A DNA stretch of 64,000 bases from Artocarpus heterophyllus (Eukaryota > Streptophyta > Magnoliopsida > Rosales > Moraceae). The stretch spans positions 27,542,822-27,606,821 of the forward strand of contig CM046330.1 in the NCBI GenBank assembly GCA_025403435.1, given 5' to 3'. Shown here piece after piece: positions 62,034 to 64,000 of the stretch (its first letter is position 1; each line of letters opens with the position of its first letter). The notes below the pieces were generated by a model. It saw only the letters and a list, made by a program, of their open reading frames with translations, was not told the DNA's origin and made no database searches. Both the position numbers and the translations under genes were made by a program.

Positions 62034-62044
62034 AAGTGAGAGAT
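62034..62044 (+). other. Copia-2 polypurine tract
   Basis: AAGTGAGAGAT directly before the right LTR. Confidence 0.82.
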
Positions 62045-62586
62045 TGTTAGACATGTACGCCCTAAGGAGTAAAAATGTAATAAGTTTTTGGAGATATTTT
62101 TATCAATAAAGAATTTATTTATTGTTTATATACCAAATCTTGTTGTTGAATGTATGTTAAGCAAACAAAAGTCTGAGACTGTCGGTCTAAACCTTTAAGA
62201 ATTGGGCATATGATGGACAGATTATATGGAAGATTCGATTCTTAAGGTGATGGTTTAAATCATAAGATCTGCAATCGAGGGAAGAAAGTTGGGCACTTTA
62301 TTCATGCAAAGATAGTTATGTTGTCTATATCCCATTTTGAGATATGGTTTGTCTTGACCATCGACGGTGAACTCCATGAATAGAAACATTGGTACGTTGT
62401 CATAGGTGACGATGTGTTGGATCGAGATATAAAGTGAATTGATTTGGATTAATAATTCTGTCTCTGCAAATTGATTCACTTTAGAGAATCATTTGTATTA
62501 TATCTTAATCCTGAGATAAATAGTAAGGTCGTTGTCTTGACTTGTGTCTTTTGATGTACCAAAAGGTAACAACTACATCTTAATAG

Positions 62587-63058
62587 TGGTATGCATGCCG
62601 GTACGTTGGAGACATGACTCTTGATGGCGTAAACCTGTAATTCATAGATATGGAATCCATAGCTCCTCTTTAGGAGTAGTGATATCCTCTTATATGCGTT
62701 ATCTTATAATTAGAAAACTGAAGCGTTCAGCCATTTGGATACATAGGTGTAACCGAATGGTATATTGTCTTTGGATGATAAGTTTTTCGATGGTGAGATA
62801 ATGGAACGTAGGATAAAAATAATGGTATGCATGCCGGTACGTTGGAGACATGACACTTGATGGCGTAAACCTGTAATTCATAGATATGGAATCCATAGCT
62901 CCTCTTTAGGAGTAGTGATATCCTCTTATATGCGTTATCTTGTAATTAGAAAACTGAAGCATTCAACCATTTGGATACATAGGTGTAACCGAATAGTATA
63001 TTGTCTTTGGATGATAAGTTTTTCGATGGTGAGATAATGGAACGTAGGATAAAAATAA
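62587..63058. repeat. 236-bp tandem duplication in copia-2 right LTR
   Basis: TGGTATGCATGCCGGTACG begins at 62587 and again at 62823. The two units differ at only a handful of positions. The left LTR has one copy (from about 54918). Confidence 0.88.
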
Positions 63059-63699
63059 TTGGGAAGGTAAGACAGAACTTGTCCTTAAGCCGATTATGGA
63101 TAATCCTATGGAGATACGACACACTATGATATGTCATGAAGACTTAGCTATACGGGCTTCGTAATTCTATGTAGTTCGAGAGTGCAGCTCCAAGATTTTA
63201 GTGGAGTAGTGTTGGAGTTGATAATTATGAAATGTATATCTGGGATATTGGGTTTCGTAATTATTAGGAGCTTAAACTATATAGGTCCATTTGATCCCCT
63301 TTGCTAGCTCATAAAATCCAGTAACAATACGACATGCTTTTTCAATAATTGGTGACTTATGTCAGATTTATTAGATTGGTTGAAATTCGAAAGAATCAAA
63401 TAATTCATGTCTGTTTATCGATTGAATTAATTTTGTGATAAAATTAATTCAAGATAAAATTGTTGAATTATTAGGATCGGATAATTCTTGTCTGTTTATC
63501 GGTTGATTTAATTTTTGAATAAATTAAATCAAGATAAACTTGTAGAATTATTAAGAATTCATTTATTTTTCTAGAGATTATCCAGATAAAGTTGTTTTAA
63601 TTAGGTAACTTCTCTATTGGGTTATTTGAATTAAAACTAAGACTTTATCTTATAGAATCTCAAGTGGAAAATAAAAGATTCGCTGAGATTTTTTCGATA

Positions 63700-63780
63700 G
63701 GTCGGCATGCCGATCATCAAGTTTGGCCTACCGATGGGGCAAGTTTGGCCTACTGATTAGGCAGATCGGCCTGCCGATGT
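63700..63780. repeat. GC motif cluster, copia-2 right LTR
   Basis: GTCGGCATGCCGATC, GGCCTACCGATGG and ATCGGCCTGCCGATG. The last contains the full CGGC-CT-GCCG dyad. About 115-195 bases upstream of the TATA box. Confidence 0.75.
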
Positions 63781-64000
63781 GCGGAAAAAAAGATCACGTG
63801 TTTTTATGCAGATTTTATCAGATATTGATCCGAATTTGATTCTAATTTGAATTTTTGAGACCTAATCTGATAAGGACTGACCGTAGACCCAACCTCTATA
63901 AATATGGAGTAAGTCACATAAGTTTTTCAGATCAATTGAGAGATTAAGAGTGATACTTTGCTGGTGAGAATTTGTAACTCCTTGAGAGCTCTTGTTCACA

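Larger units (their letters stand above)
54358..64000 (+). mobile_element. Ty1-copia element with 2-kb LTRs, decayed, right end beyond window
   Basis: Left LTR 54358-56390, primer site 56396-56413, leader with GC motif cluster, gag-pol 58083-62030, polypurine tract 62034-62044, right LTR from 62045 past the window end. Gag, protease, integrase, RT and RNase H are all present in copia order, but with stops and frameshifts. The right-flank TSD is outside the window; the left flank is TAGAA. Confidence 0.92.
62045..64000 (+). repeat. Copia-2 right LTR, truncated by window end
   Basis: Starts TGTTAGACATGTACGCCC. It follows the left LTR closely, but has one extra 236-base unit (62587-63058 holds two copies). 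The last bases of the window correspond to about 56095 of the left LTR, so about 300 bases lie outside. Confidence 0.9.

Overview
The window is AT-rich, repeat-dense intergenic DNA from a flowering plant, most likely a eudicot. I infer this from Ty1-copia and Ty3-gypsy LTR elements with initiator-Met and Asp-type primer sites, a MuDR-type transposase, a CACTA end and a plant type I MADS-box gene. I cannot name the species. I see no rRNA, tRNA, CRISPR array or intact host gene. Nearly all coding signal belongs to transposable elements at different stages of decay.

Layout, left to right. 1-1.7 kb: minus-strand remains of a 'putative gypsy-type transposon' (PF04195-like) protein. 3.4-10.2 kb: an old long gypsy-type LTR (minus) split by a second solo LTR (6136-9436). 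10.7-16.6 kb: a plus-strand Athila-like pol fragment split by a young copia element (11453-15689) with a perfect 5-bp target duplication, CATCA. 16.6-22.9 kb: a minus-strand Athila-like element (LTR, PBS, gag, protease, RT, RNase H, partial integrase) that meets the plus-strand fragment integrase to integrase. 24.1-28.9 kb: a ~431-bp tandem repeat interrupted by a 3.6-kb solo LTR with target duplication CTTAA. 29-31.2 kb: a decayed MuDR-like transposase. 33.5-34.0 kb: a damaged AGL62-like MADS gene, the only recognisable host-type gene. 34-38.5 kb: low-complexity DNA, a hAT-like end and a CACTA end. 39.0-47.9 kb: a complete but decayed Del/Tekay-like gypsy element with both LTRs. 48-54.3 kb: sparse DNA with MITE-like pieces, a Lys/Glu-rich coding-like block and a possible LTR. 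54.4 kb to the window end: a long copia element whose right LTR runs off the window.

The genes form no pathway. The history is serial insertion, LTR-LTR recombination leaving solo LTRs, and decay. Two observations stand out. First, several unrelated LTR families (gypsy and copia) carry clusters of GC-rich dyad-symmetric motifs inside otherwise AT-rich LTRs, often just upstream of the TATA box. Second, the youngest element (copia 11453-15689) keeps gag, protease and integrase but has lost RT and RNase H by an in-frame deletion.
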